The notes beneath the pieces were generated by a model. It searched no databases. It saw nothing but the letters and a program-made list of their open reading frames with translations, and was not told the DNA's origin. Shown here one piece after another: positions 1-9,500 of a stretch of 64,000 nucleotides of DNA. Position 1 is the first letter of the stretch. Each line of letters opens with the position of its first letter. The DNA comes from Dipteris shenzhenensis (taxonomy: Eukaryota; Polypodiophyta; Polypodiopsida; Gleicheniales), in the NCBI GenBank assembly GCA_047967505.1, contig CM106539.1; one strand, written 5' to 3'. The position numbers were made by a program, and so were the translations under genes.

Positions 1-171
1 AGATGTATCACTATCTTCGAGAGGCCTGAGACTAAGTACAATCACAAAGATAACCCATACAAGCCAATGTGGGCTGAAGCTGAGGGCTCGCTAAGGCAGT
101 TTGCTGAGCACTATGCTAAAACCAAACAAGAAATCAAAACTGGTACTCATACTCCGAATCAAGATACATAG
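1..171 (+). CDS. 3' end of an unidentified reading frame (partial)
   Basis: Frame 1 is open from the first base to a TAG at 169-171, giving 56 residues that read like the C-terminus of a real protein (mixed charged and hydrophobic, including KPMWAEAEGSLRQFAEHYAK). The start lies outside the window. I do not recognise the family. It could be a terminal exon of a host gene or a transposon fragment. It runs opposite to the Penelope-like element and the starch branching enzyme gene. Confidence 0.35.
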   Translation, partial: RCITIFERPETKYNHKDNPYKPMWAEAEGSLRQFAEHYAKTKQEIKTGTHTPNQDT

Positions 172-391
172 CCCGGTGCCAAGGTGGCTCTCCTATGAGC
201 TACGAAAATGTCTCGTATCTGTGTCTACTGGGCCATCTCTCTCGACAGCGGGGGGTGTGGTCTCTGTGATCTCTATCCGGCAGGGCATATCGATAGTGAC
301 ACCTCTAATCGGGCGTTCTTCCCCGAATATAGCTGTGATGGGCTGAACCTCCATCATACGTGCCTTGGTCCGTCCCTGCAGCATGTGTTGA

Positions 392-453
<62 letters not shown>

Positions 454-870
454 TTGACTTATGCACAATCATTACAACCATGTTCCTTTTCCAAGGACTT
501 CCACTACGAAAAATTTCTGACGAAACTCCGACTCGACAATTGTATACATAATGGACAAGGAACAGCTCCCAAAGGAATCCTTGACTTAGAAGCCAGTCAG
601 TCTCTGATGAGGTTACAATGTGTTAATCTCTCCGGAGTCTTTCAAAAAATGGGGATGTGTCACTAGAATATCATATCAGAAAAACAGTTGGCAAAATCCA
701 TAAGCACATGACACATTATGTTAACATTTTTATCATCTACAAACTAGGCTTAATAATTCTCTAAAGTGATATTTTAACATGTTGAGCACATTCTAAAGCA
801 TCACTTTAATAAATTTTCTCAAAATAATGCCTCATATCAAGTTGAATTTCTATAAAGTTTTCTCTCTTTT
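172..870. other. Non-coding, AT-rich flank with a GA microsatellite
   Basis: No coding signal. It holds a (GA)n tract at 389-450 and AT-rich DNA up to the boundary of the Penelope-like element. ORFs over the GA tract are repeat translations. Confidence 0.6.
389..450. repeat. (GA)n microsatellite
   Basis: About 60 bp of GA dinucleotides with one interruption (ATAGAG near 405). Confidence 0.95.
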
Positions 871-1258
871 AAAATATACCTTTGTAAGACTAGAATAAGT
901 CCAATCATACAAATTTAGAAATTTTGTTGTTCTAAAGATCAAAAATCTACAAAGGAAAAAAAAAAAAAAAAAGAGAGAGAAAATGAAAGAGAAGAAAAAA
1001 GAGGTAAACAAAAACTTTTATGAAAAGCAAAAGGAAGACATCAAAGCAACACTTATGTCGTCATCAGTGCCCAAGCATAAGCAGCTATACTGGGTTTCTA
1101 AAGACCCGCGGAGTCTCTTGGGCAAACCCAGTGCTTACTAAAATTCGTCAAATAAACAATAGAGAATGAAAACAAGAAATAAAGAAGAAACGAAGCAGGT
1201 GACTTAAGCAAAAATAAACAAGCAAGTCAAGAAACAAAAACTTCCAAAAAACTAGAAA

Positions 1259-1289
<31 letters not shown>

Positions 1290-1409
1290 AAAACATAAAA
1301 AGTTAAATGGCACTTTACACTTATGTCTCGTTTCTGCAAAGAGGCAAAAATAAATTTCTAACTTAGAAAGCACAAGTATACTCAAACAAACTCTCTTTAG
1401 AAACTAAAA
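871..1409 (-). repeat. 3' pseudo-LTR of the Penelope-like element
   Basis: About 538 bp, matching 5336-5870 with few differences: one ~10 bp indel near 1041, homopolymer and CT-run length changes, scattered substitutions. It contains an internal (CT)n tract (1259-1283) and a strong palindromic stem pairing 1089-1097 with 1124-1132. The left end abuts AT-rich DNA. Confidence 0.88.
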
Positions 1410-4400
1410 GAAAAACGGGCTATTCAGCTCCCCGCTTTTTGTTTTCAGCTTATGTTCAATCATTCTAAACAAGCCTAAGGCTGAAACACCATAGAAAAAA
1501 GACTTCATATCTAAGAATGTGCGAACTTTTTTCATTATTTTCCTTGGATTATACCTCTTGTGTAATAGTAAAGTGATCAAATTACTACATTGAGTGATAA
1601 AAGCCTCCTTAGTTGTACAAAGGCGGGAAAATCTATGGAATTGGAAAGAAATGACTCCATATTTTGCCAAATCAGAAATGTTTGAGTCAATGTGAGGCAT
1701 TTTTATAATGTGTAAACCACTATATTCAGGTTGTTCACGTTTATCGTATATATCAACCTCTAATCCTATGGTAGAGTGAGAAAGTCTAAGATCTAAGAAA
1801 ATACAAGAATCCCCTCTTGAAGTGCAGTTCAGTTCACAAGAGTCACGAGGATAGATTCCTTCTCCAAAAGCTCTAGCGTCTTTGTACATAAAGTCTTGAA
1901 AGTTAGGAACATTTGGTACAAATAAATCATCTATAAAACGCCTAACTTGACTAAGCTTATGTAAAATGATAGGGCAGGTATTGATAGAAATAAGACGTTG
2001 CATAAACTCAAATTCATAAGTGAAAACATAAAAGTTTGCTAAAAAGACGGCACAATTAGTGCCCATGGGGATTCCTATAACTTGTTGAAACAAAGAATCA
2101 CCTATTGTGATGTAAAGATTATCTAAAAGAAAATCTATCCAAGAGCAAACATCTTCTACACTTACTACCTTTGTGTATCTTTTCTTTTTAGAACCTATGT
2201 CATGATCTTTATTTTTTAGCCACAAAAAGTCAAAGCATAAGGCTGTTTTCTCAACTTTTAGCACTTTGCATCTATCTTTGTCAAATCTCAGCTTGAAAAC
2301 TTCAGCCACTAGCTTTTTAATTCTAAACTTCAGGTCTTCCAGCTCAATCTTTGTGTAAAGCGTCGTAAAATCATAGGTTTGAAGGAGAATAGGAGACTCT
2401 TTTTCCTGAATGCTTCGAGAGGAATTAAAAAATTTTACAACAGGAATCACTCCTACAGAGTCATTTAAAATCCAACTTGAGTTCGAGGGGACATCTGCCT
2501 CTTTTAATAAGTTCCTCCAAAGTTCATGGACACTAGGCAACATGGCTTTGAAGCAGTAGCTTAGCCATTTAGAGACATTCGTCAAAGTAGTCTCACAAGC
2601 AGCTCCAATAAATCTTGGCTTTTTTGGAGTTTTGTGAAACTTCCAAGCAGCACAAAGAACAAACCCAGAAGACTTGCAAAAACTCTGATGTTTTGAGATC
2701 AAATCCTTTTGAGAAACTAAGGCAAGGGCGTAAGTTTTGGCAGATGAGTTCACTTCTCTCAAAAGACATTCTAAGTAAAACTTTTTGCAAATAAAAACAA
2801 AGTTATTGGAACATTTGTCCACATAAGAAATGACAAAATTCCTATGGAATTTTCGAAGAAGAGTTTCATCTTCTTTAGAAAGATGGTTGCTTTTCTTTGA
2901 GCAAATAACCGAAGGGACTTCTTCTAGTTTCAAAGCAACTTTCTTCAAAATCTTCCCTTTCCATTCTGATAAGATATTTTTAACTCCTAAACATTCATCT
3001 AATTGCAAAACAAACTTTGAGATTCCCTTATCGATAGCTTTTAAAAGGCAAGACTCTTTAAAAGAGTACAATCGAAATTTTGTGCCTTTCATGAAAAGAT
3101 CTCTTAGGTTACTAGAAGGCAAAATTGAGGTATCAGTTGTGACTACATGTCCTAAATCAGCATCAATAAAGCTTTGGAATCTCTTACTTTTACAACAACA
3201 AGGTTCTTTAAGGATAGAAGATTTTGAATGCTCTGAAAGCCTTTTACCTATCTCTCCATAGTTGAAAGCCTTTTGTCCTAAAGTTTTTACATACTTCCAA
3301 GCTACTACTGGATGCTTCCAAATTCTTCTCACAAAATGAGGGAGAGAATCCATTACTTTAGGAGACTTCAAAATGGGGTTTAAGCCTATCTTGTCAAGTG
3401 AGGGAGAAGTAAAAATACAAATCAAGAGTTCCTTATTTAGATAGACTTCTTTGCTTTGAAATGAAGCTTTTACTTTTAAGAAGCGATCCAACGAAGTTTT
3501 AAGTTGTATATAATGGAGCTTATTTAGATTCAAATCCTCAAAAGAGAAGTTTTCCAAGGTGTATTGAAGTTTAAAAAGAACTTTGACATTATATTTTTCA
3601 AAAACTTTTATTGAAAAAAGACCCAGTGACATTAATCTATCTAGGTAGAGTAGTCTTCTTTTATAGTCTCGAGAAGCAAAAACTCTTGGAACTGAGGAAG
3701 TTAAAGGAACTAAAGGAGGAGGAAGTGGAGGAAGAGGAAGTGAGGGAGGCAACTCACGAACTGCATGTGAGATTGCAGGAGAGCTAGGACAACCTCGTAA
3801 CATAACTTTAGGTTTCCATACGATGTTAGGTGTATGACTATGTTGGTAATGATGAATGTTAAAGGGCTTGATATGAGTTCTCCACATCAAAGGGTTCTTT
3901 TTGGAGGTTCTTTTATTTTTACGAAGAGTTGATTTTCCTTCCAAATTAAAACCTCTAGGGAAGAAAGTGTGTAAAGTTCTCATCCAAAACAATTCACGAG
4001 GACGAGCAGCTTTGTAAAAGTCCTTGGCATTATTAAAATGGCCCTCTATGTGCTCAATGGGAAAGCAACGAAAAGATTCAAAACCAGACTTTGCCATTGC
4101 TGCATATAAGGGTTTTGAATTCTCAATTAAGAAATTCTTCCTATAAACTTTTCTAGCTTCCCTAACATGTTCTTGAAAACTAATAAAAGCTGTCCTATAG
4201 GTTTGTCCTACATAAAGCATATTACTACTATGTATGTTATAGACAACATAAATTACTTGCGTGGCATGAATAGGACTAATAGAAATAGAAGTCTTGAGAT
4301 GCTTGTTTCTAAGACGTCTTAGTTTATTAAGAATTCTTATGTTATTATTAGTATAATGAGTGCTAACTAATAAAGTCTTAAAGTTAGACCAATTAATGTT

Positions 4401-4754
4401 ACCTTCCCCAAAATCATGAAGATTATTCATGTTTGACCTAGCTAAAAAGTTATACCTTTCTCTATATATGTTTCTTCTTACTTTTTTGTTTCGATTTACC
4501 GTGCTAGACCCAACTAAATCACCTACCAAAGAGACAAGACCATCACTAGAATTTCCAATGTTGTTCGGTGAGGTCAAACGATCCAACATTGGGGAACTTG
4601 CTTGCACTCTCCCTGCCCATCCCAAGGCAGTTTCTCCCTTGCTATATCCCCTAACTCTAGCAGGAGCGAGACTAGTATTTAGGGGGGGGCTTGCTTGCAC
4701 AGTCGTTACTCGTCCCAAGGTAACTCCTCCCTTACTACTACAAGGGAATGTCAC
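1404..4754 (-). CDS. Penelope-like polyprotein: GIY-YIG endonuclease + reverse transcriptase
   Basis: 1116 residues, no internal stop. Residues about 165-272 form a GIY-YIG-type endonuclease (IYVVYN at 168-173, YVGQT at 181-185, then conserved H/R and a late Glu near 254). I see no Cys pair that would make the CCHH finger of most Penelope endonucleases, which fits Chlamys-type elements. A CCC (CxC) motif sits at 519-521. Reverse transcriptase follows: KFHKTPKKPRFIGA at 705-718, motif A YDFTTLYT at 794-801, motif B IGIPMGTN at 893-900, and motif C FIDD at 940-943 with both catalytic aspartates. Motifs A and B are separated by about 90 residues, including a Lys-rich stretch (830-865) that could be an insertion-in-fingers domain. 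The N-terminal ~60 residues contain two diverged copies of a Gly/Ser-rich unit. The TAG stop lies at 1404-1406, just inside the downstream pseudo-LTR. The first ATG is taken as the start; a later start is possible. Confidence 0.85.
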   Translation of the reverse strand: MTFPCSSKGGVTLGRVTTVQASPPLNTSLAPARVRGYSKGETALGWAGRVQASSPMLDRLTSPNNIGNSSDGLVSLVGDLVGSSTVNRNKKVRRNIYRERYNFLARSNMNNLHDFGEGNINWSNFKTLLVSTHYTNNNIRILNKLRRLRNKHLKTSISISPIHATQVIYVVYNIHSSNMLYVGQTYRTAFISFQEHVREARKVYRKNFLIENSKPLYAAMAKSGFESFRCFPIEHIEGHFNNAKDFYKAARPRELFWMRTLHTFFPRGFNLEGKSTLRKNKRTSKKNPLMWRTHIKPFNIHHYQHSHTPNIVWKPKVMLRGCPSSPAISHAVRELPPSLPLPPLPPPLVPLTSSVPRVFASRDYKRRLLYLDRLMSLGLFSIKVFEKYNVKVLFKLQYTLENFSFEDLNLNKLHYIQLKTSLDRFLKVKASFQSKEVYLNKELLICIFTSPSLDKIGLNPILKSPKVMDSLPHFVRRIWKHPVVAWKYVKTLGQKAFNYGEIGKRLSEHSKSSILKEPCCCKSKRFQSFIDADLGHVVTTDTSILPSSNLRDLFMKGTKFRLYSFKESCLLKAIDKGISKFVLQLDECLGVKNILSEWKGKILKKVALKLEEVPSVICSKKSNHLSKEDETLLRKFHRNFVISYVDKCSNNFVFICKKFYLECLLREVNSSAKTYALALVSQKDLISKHQSFCKSSGFVLCAAWKFHKTPKKPRFIGAACETTLTNVSKWLSYCFKAMLPSVHELWRNLLKEADVPSNSSWILNDSVGVIPVVKFFNSSRSIQEKESPILLQTYDFTTLYTKIELEDLKFRIKKLVAEVFKLRFDKDRCKVLKVEKTALCFDFLWLKNKDHDIGSKKKRYTKVVSVEDVCSWIDFLLDNLYITIGDSLFQQVIGIPMGTNCAVFLANFYVFTYEFEFMQRLISINTCPIILHKLSQVRRFIDDLFVPNVPNFQDFMYKDARAFGEGIYPRDSCELNCTSRGDSCIFLDLRLSHSTIGLEVDIYDKREQPEYSGLHIIKMPHIDSNISDLAKYGVISFQFHRFSRLCTTKEAFITQCSNLITLLLHKRYNPRKIMKKVRTFLDMKSFFYGVSALGLFRMIEHKLKTKSGELNSPFFF

Positions 4755-5335
4755 AGGAGCCAGATGACATCCCAGGAGATCTCCCTATTGGTTTCCAAAA
4801 GGCGAATTCATCATAGCATGTATCGCTAATGCCAATATACCCCCAAACTGGCGATTACAGTTAGGGTTAGCCAGGGCCCCAAGGCCACTGTAAGAGTTTA
4901 ATCAACCTAGAAGCACCAAAGAAAGAGAAAGAGAAAAGGAAAGTTACCAATAAATTTTAAAATAAATAAATAAATAAATAAATAATAAAGTGGTCATACA
5001 GTGAAATAAACCAAGGAGAGCAACTAAAACAAAATGCAAAAGCAAACTTTTTAAGGAAATAAAATTAAAAATAAAATAAAATTAAGGGGAAGAGAGATAG
5101 AGAGAGAGACAGAATTAAAAAATAAAAATTAAAAAAAATAAATAAATAAAAAATAAAATTAAAAAAATAAATAAATAAACAAAAAGAAAAGAATTAAAAT
5201 AATAATAAGAATAAATGAGAATAAGATTAGCTGTTGGGGCTTCTGCACCCGCGTAAGATAAAACGATGTAGTTGAACAGCTGATCACCACTTGGACGAAA
5301 ATTCAAAGAATTTGCATGTCCACTAAGGTGATAGA
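4755..5335 (-). other. Leader between 5' pseudo-LTR and ORF
   Basis: No ORF of note. It contains (AAAT)n near 4963-4989, A-rich tracts and a short AGTTAGGGTTAG string near 4859-4870. It would be the 5' untranslated region of the element. Confidence 0.5.
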
Positions 5336-5714
5336 AAAATATACCTTTGTATGACTAGAATAAGTCCAATCATACAAATTTAGAAATTTTGTTGTTCTAA
5401 AGATCAAAAATCTACAAAGGAAAAAAAAGAGAGAGAGAAAATGAAAGAGAAGAAAAAAGAGGTAAACAAAAACTTTTATGAAAAGCAAAAGGAAGACATA
5501 CTAAGCAAGCAAAGCAACACTTATGTCGTCATCAGTGCCCAAGCATAAGCAGCTATACTGGGTTTCTAAAGACCCGCGGAGTCTCTTGGGCAAACCCAGT
5601 GCTTACTAAAATACGTCAAATAAACAATAGAGAATGAAAACAAGAAATAAAGAAGAAACGAAGCAGGTTACTTAAGCAAAAATAAACAAGCAAGTCAAGA
5701 AACAAAAACTTCCA

Positions 5715-5750
<36 letters not shown>

Positions 5751-5870
5751 AAAACATAAAAAGTTAAATGGCACTTTACACTTATGTCTCGTTTCTGCAA
5801 AGAGGCAAAAATAAATTTCTAACTTAGAAAGCACAAGTACACTCAAACAAACTCTCTTTAGAAACTAAAA
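5336..5870 (-). repeat. 5' pseudo-LTR of the Penelope-like element
   Basis: Direct repeat of 871-1409. It has the same stem (5557-5565 with 5592-5600) and the same CTGATGA string on the minus strand (5529-5535). The homology stops abruptly after GAAACTAAAA at 5870. Confidence 0.88.
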
Positions 5871-6174
5871 TATGTTTGCTTTATCAAAATCACAAGATAA
5901 GATCAAGGTTTCCTCTAAGAGAACTGTGAACTTCAGAGGCAACTGGGTACCTCCTTAATGCCTCAATGAACTAGACCCTTTCATTCATGTGGGTGAAGAT
6001 TAGATTTGCGACCAATGATATTCATTGGAGTTTTAAGCCTCAAGAAACTCAGAGTTATCTCCGTATAACCCTACGAGCGAAGAAAGCGGCAATAGGTTAC
6101 AGCCCTTCGAAGCATCTCGAGGGTATCTCTTATCAAAATGAAGGTATTGTACCCCTAGGTCATAGCTAGCATTG

Positions 6175-6206
<32 letters not shown>

Positions 6207-6219
6207 ACACATACATACA

Positions 6220-6255
<36 letters not shown>

Positions 6256-6270
6256 TATATATATGTATAT
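5871..6270. other. Unassigned DNA and compound microsatellite
   Basis: 5871-6174 has no recognisable coding content. 6175-6270 is a compound AT / GT / (ATAC)n / AT microsatellite. The small ORFs here are repeat translations or lack family similarity. Confidence 0.6.
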
Positions 6271-6312
6271 ATACCTTTGTAAGACTAGAATATGTCCAGT
6301 CATACAAATTTC
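6271..6312 (-). mobile_element. Truncated Penelope-like pseudo-LTR end
   Basis: About 42 bp match the outer end of the pseudo-LTRs (as at 877-920 and 5341-5385), directly abutting the AT/ATAC microsatellite. It looks like the 3' terminus of a second, severely 5'-truncated insertion into or beside a microsatellite. Confidence 0.6.
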
Positions 6313-6597
6313 AATTTTAAAGAAGCATAATCCTTGTTTAATGCCATTTAAAAGAAGCACAATCCTGTTTAAAACTTTTTGCCCGAAAGCACTTCTCACT
6401 ATGAGAGGTCAGTGCACACCCCCAACAAAACTGAAACCACTATATTTTTTGATTGAACAAAGAGTCAAACAAATAATTGACAATCGACTCTTGTATTCCT
6501 GCTACAAAACGATGGACCATTTTAAACAGCACTGCTTACATATGTCAATCAAAGGTTAGCATGCACATAAAGTACTGTCAATGGTAAGATAAGTCAC

Positions 6598-9500
6598 CCT
6601 GTATCGAAGATGTTCTGCATCCAACAAGTTCCATTGCCTTCTGCATTTTTCATAGCTCCAATTGTTGCCTTGTCGTGGAAAGTCAACCCATTCGGGATGC
6701 CCAAACTTGAGTTAATCCACAAAAAGCGATGATTATTATGGTTCCTAGTAAAAGGTAGATAGAATGTTTTTAACAGCAAACTGAAAACAAAACAAATCCA
6801 AGTGCACCACCAATCTTTAGGAGAGAATTTTAATTTATGAATAAATTTATGAATAAATAAAAACCTACCTCATTTCCCATGAAATTTAGATATCCCTCCC
6901 CTCCCAATGCCATTGTGACAAAATGGATCATCTGCAGCAGAAAAATTGCAGATTCTGTTGTACATATAAAAAGTTGCTTGCCTTGAAAAGAAGGTATAAT
7001 TCATTCTGCTTAAATTGTGAAAAGAATTGGATCTCAGAGTTACACAACTGCAATACAAAAGAGATCTTTCATCAATGATATGAAAAGAGAGAGATTTTAA
7101 GTGGGGGAATTCCATAGAATGGAACCTTCGCCAAAACCAAGTACTTGTCTTCAGTTTTTCATCGAACATGATAACCTTGTGACTAGCCACAGCTAGCCAA
7201 GGTTAATCGTAGATATATCCAAGCTAGAAAGTCAGGAACATGCCAACAAACACACCCTTTCTTGCACATAAGGCAATTAATAGACTAGCATATTACAGTA
7301 CATGCCAACCACCAATGAAAATGGTGGCATTACATGCCAAGACAAAATGTCTATTCCACAGCATCTGACATCCGTACATGTCCAATATTTCTCTTCATCT
7401 TTGCACATAATGATTTTGGCATGTTTTTATCTTCAAAATTATGAAGATTATCAGAACAAGAATAAGGACTGCCTAATACAAAGAAGGCAGCGTCTTACAG
7501 ATCACAATTTTAAACATGAGAACTACCTTGTGAAGAGCAATGCCACGGTCCACAACAGGAGAAAGCGGTTGTAATGCCGACATGTTAGTATACATTTCAT
7601 TGTCCATCAGCAGAAAAGCAAAACTTCTGTCTCCAACAATTGACTGCAGCATGACAGAGCATAAGCACAAACTGTAGAATCCACTACAACAGTGATTAGT
7701 AAGGAATCATGCAAGAGGCATGTAACATTATTATAATACCTGGTCATGACTTTCAGCATAAGCAACACATTTTTCTGTGAGTCTCCTGTTCAACAGAGTG
7801 TTACATATGTCACTCATTGACCACCTTTCATCTGGACTGTGCTTTATGAGCTGAATCCACTTATCAGGTATTCCCATTGCCAGGCGATAATCAAAGCCCA
7901 CACCACCTTCTTGTACTAACCTACAAAGGGTTGGCATTCCTGAAACATCCTCTGCAATCACTGTGGCCTCAGGTAATAGTAGATGGGCAAGCTCATTTGC
8001 AAGCATCAAATAAGTCACAGCCTCCACATCAGTACTCAAACCAAAATATTCTGAATAATTCCCTGTAAATGACATGTTTATGCCATGATGATGGTAAAGC
8101 ATAGATGTGACCCCATCAAATCTAAAGCCATCAAACCTAAACTCCTCCAGCCACCAACGCACATTGGACAGCAAGAAACGTTGAACTTCCCAATTCCCAT
8201 AATTAAATAATCGGCTGTCCCATAGCTTATGGTATCCACGGTCCCCAGTATGAAAGTAAGAAGCTTCAGTACTTTGCCCAAAATCATAGCCATTCAGACC
8301 ATCTGTAATGTTGTTGCTAGCATGACTATGCACAACATCTATAAGCACCCTCAAACCCAAAGAATGAGCTTTATCAATAAGGTATTTCAGCTCTTCAGGT
8401 GTTCCTGAACGGCTGCTCACTGCAAAGAAATTCGTCACATGATAACCAAACGAACCATAGTAAGAGTGTTCCATCACAGCCATCAACTGCACTGTATTGT
8501 AACTGTTTAATTTGATCCGGGGCAGAACATTATCAGCAAATTCTACATATGATGCTATGCGAGGCTCAGAAGAACTCATGCCCACATGAGCTTCATATAT
8601 TCGAGGAACCAAAGGTTTTGGAGGCCGAGAGTGCTTAAATTCATACCTGTTACAGAAAGCTTGAGTTATTCATAAGACTTTTTCTCATGAACATGTTATA
8701 AATAAGCTTATTCTAAACTATATAAGAAAGCAAACATAGGCCTGAGTCTTATACTTCTCAGCAGCAGGTGGATCCCAGTATATTCCATCATAAGATGCTC
8801 CAAATCGACCAGGATCAACAGTGGCCCACTGTATCCATGCTGGTATGCGAGCGTGCCAAGTCCCATCTCCACGTTGCAAACATATCTTAACCTTGGAGCG
8901 ATGAGAAATAGCAGGCTTTCCATTTATGTCTGGGATTTTTAAAGTCCAAATGCCAAATTGATTCTTTTCCATATTATGTTGTGAGCCATTCCAGTTGTTG
9001 AAGTCTCCAATCAATTGTGCTGCCCTGAATGGAGGTTACCAATTTACACCTAAATTGCAAAACAATAACAGAGACTCCAAAAAACGTGTGGAGTAGATGC
9101 TTTGTCGATAAAACATTCAAACCACGAATGAGGATTTCTATTTAGAACTTACTGTGCTGCTGGTGCCCATTCACGATACACAATGCAATTATCTTCTCGA
9201 TTGAAGCCAAACTGCAGATAGCCTGCACATGTTTTTTCACAAATTAATAAATCAATATTCCCTCATGCAAACAGTTTGTCATGACGTTTGTGAATTGTAA
9301 AAATGAATCAATCCAGTCATAGGAATACGAAGGACATGCAAGAAACATCAGGATCTGCCTTTTGCAAGCATTATTTTGTAAGAGAAAGATCCATCCATCA
9401 AGTAGGGGAAAAAACCAATGATCAACACTGCAGGATTTAGTGATCACCAGACATATGGATCATAGAAAGCATAATAATATGCAAGTGCAGCAAATGTCCC

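Larger units (their letters stand above)
871..5870 (-). mobile_element. Penelope-like retroelement with N-terminal GIY-YIG (Naiad/Chlamys-type)
   Basis: A complete-looking element of about 5 kb: two nearly identical ~535 bp direct repeats (5336-5870 and 871-1409) flank a single 1116-codon ORF. Penelope-like elements use a reverse transcriptase related to telomerase plus a GIY-YIG endonuclease. The canonical plus-endonuclease elements carry the endonuclease at the C-terminus; here it is N-terminal, as in the published Naiad/Chlamys clade, which also has a CxC linker and pseudo-LTRs. The uninterrupted ORF and near-identical repeats imply recent insertion. A short third copy of one repeat end lies at 6271-6312. 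The element is on the same strand as the starch branching enzyme gene and just downstream of its last detectable exon. Confidence 0.85.

Noticed and set aside
1061-1132. Canonical hammerhead ribozyme
   Set aside because: CTGATGA and GAAA with matching stems are present but in an order that cannot form the standard hammerhead junction; kept only as a finding.
2830-3261. 143-codon plus-strand ORF
   Set aside because: Antisense shadow of the Penelope-like reverse transcriptase ORF.
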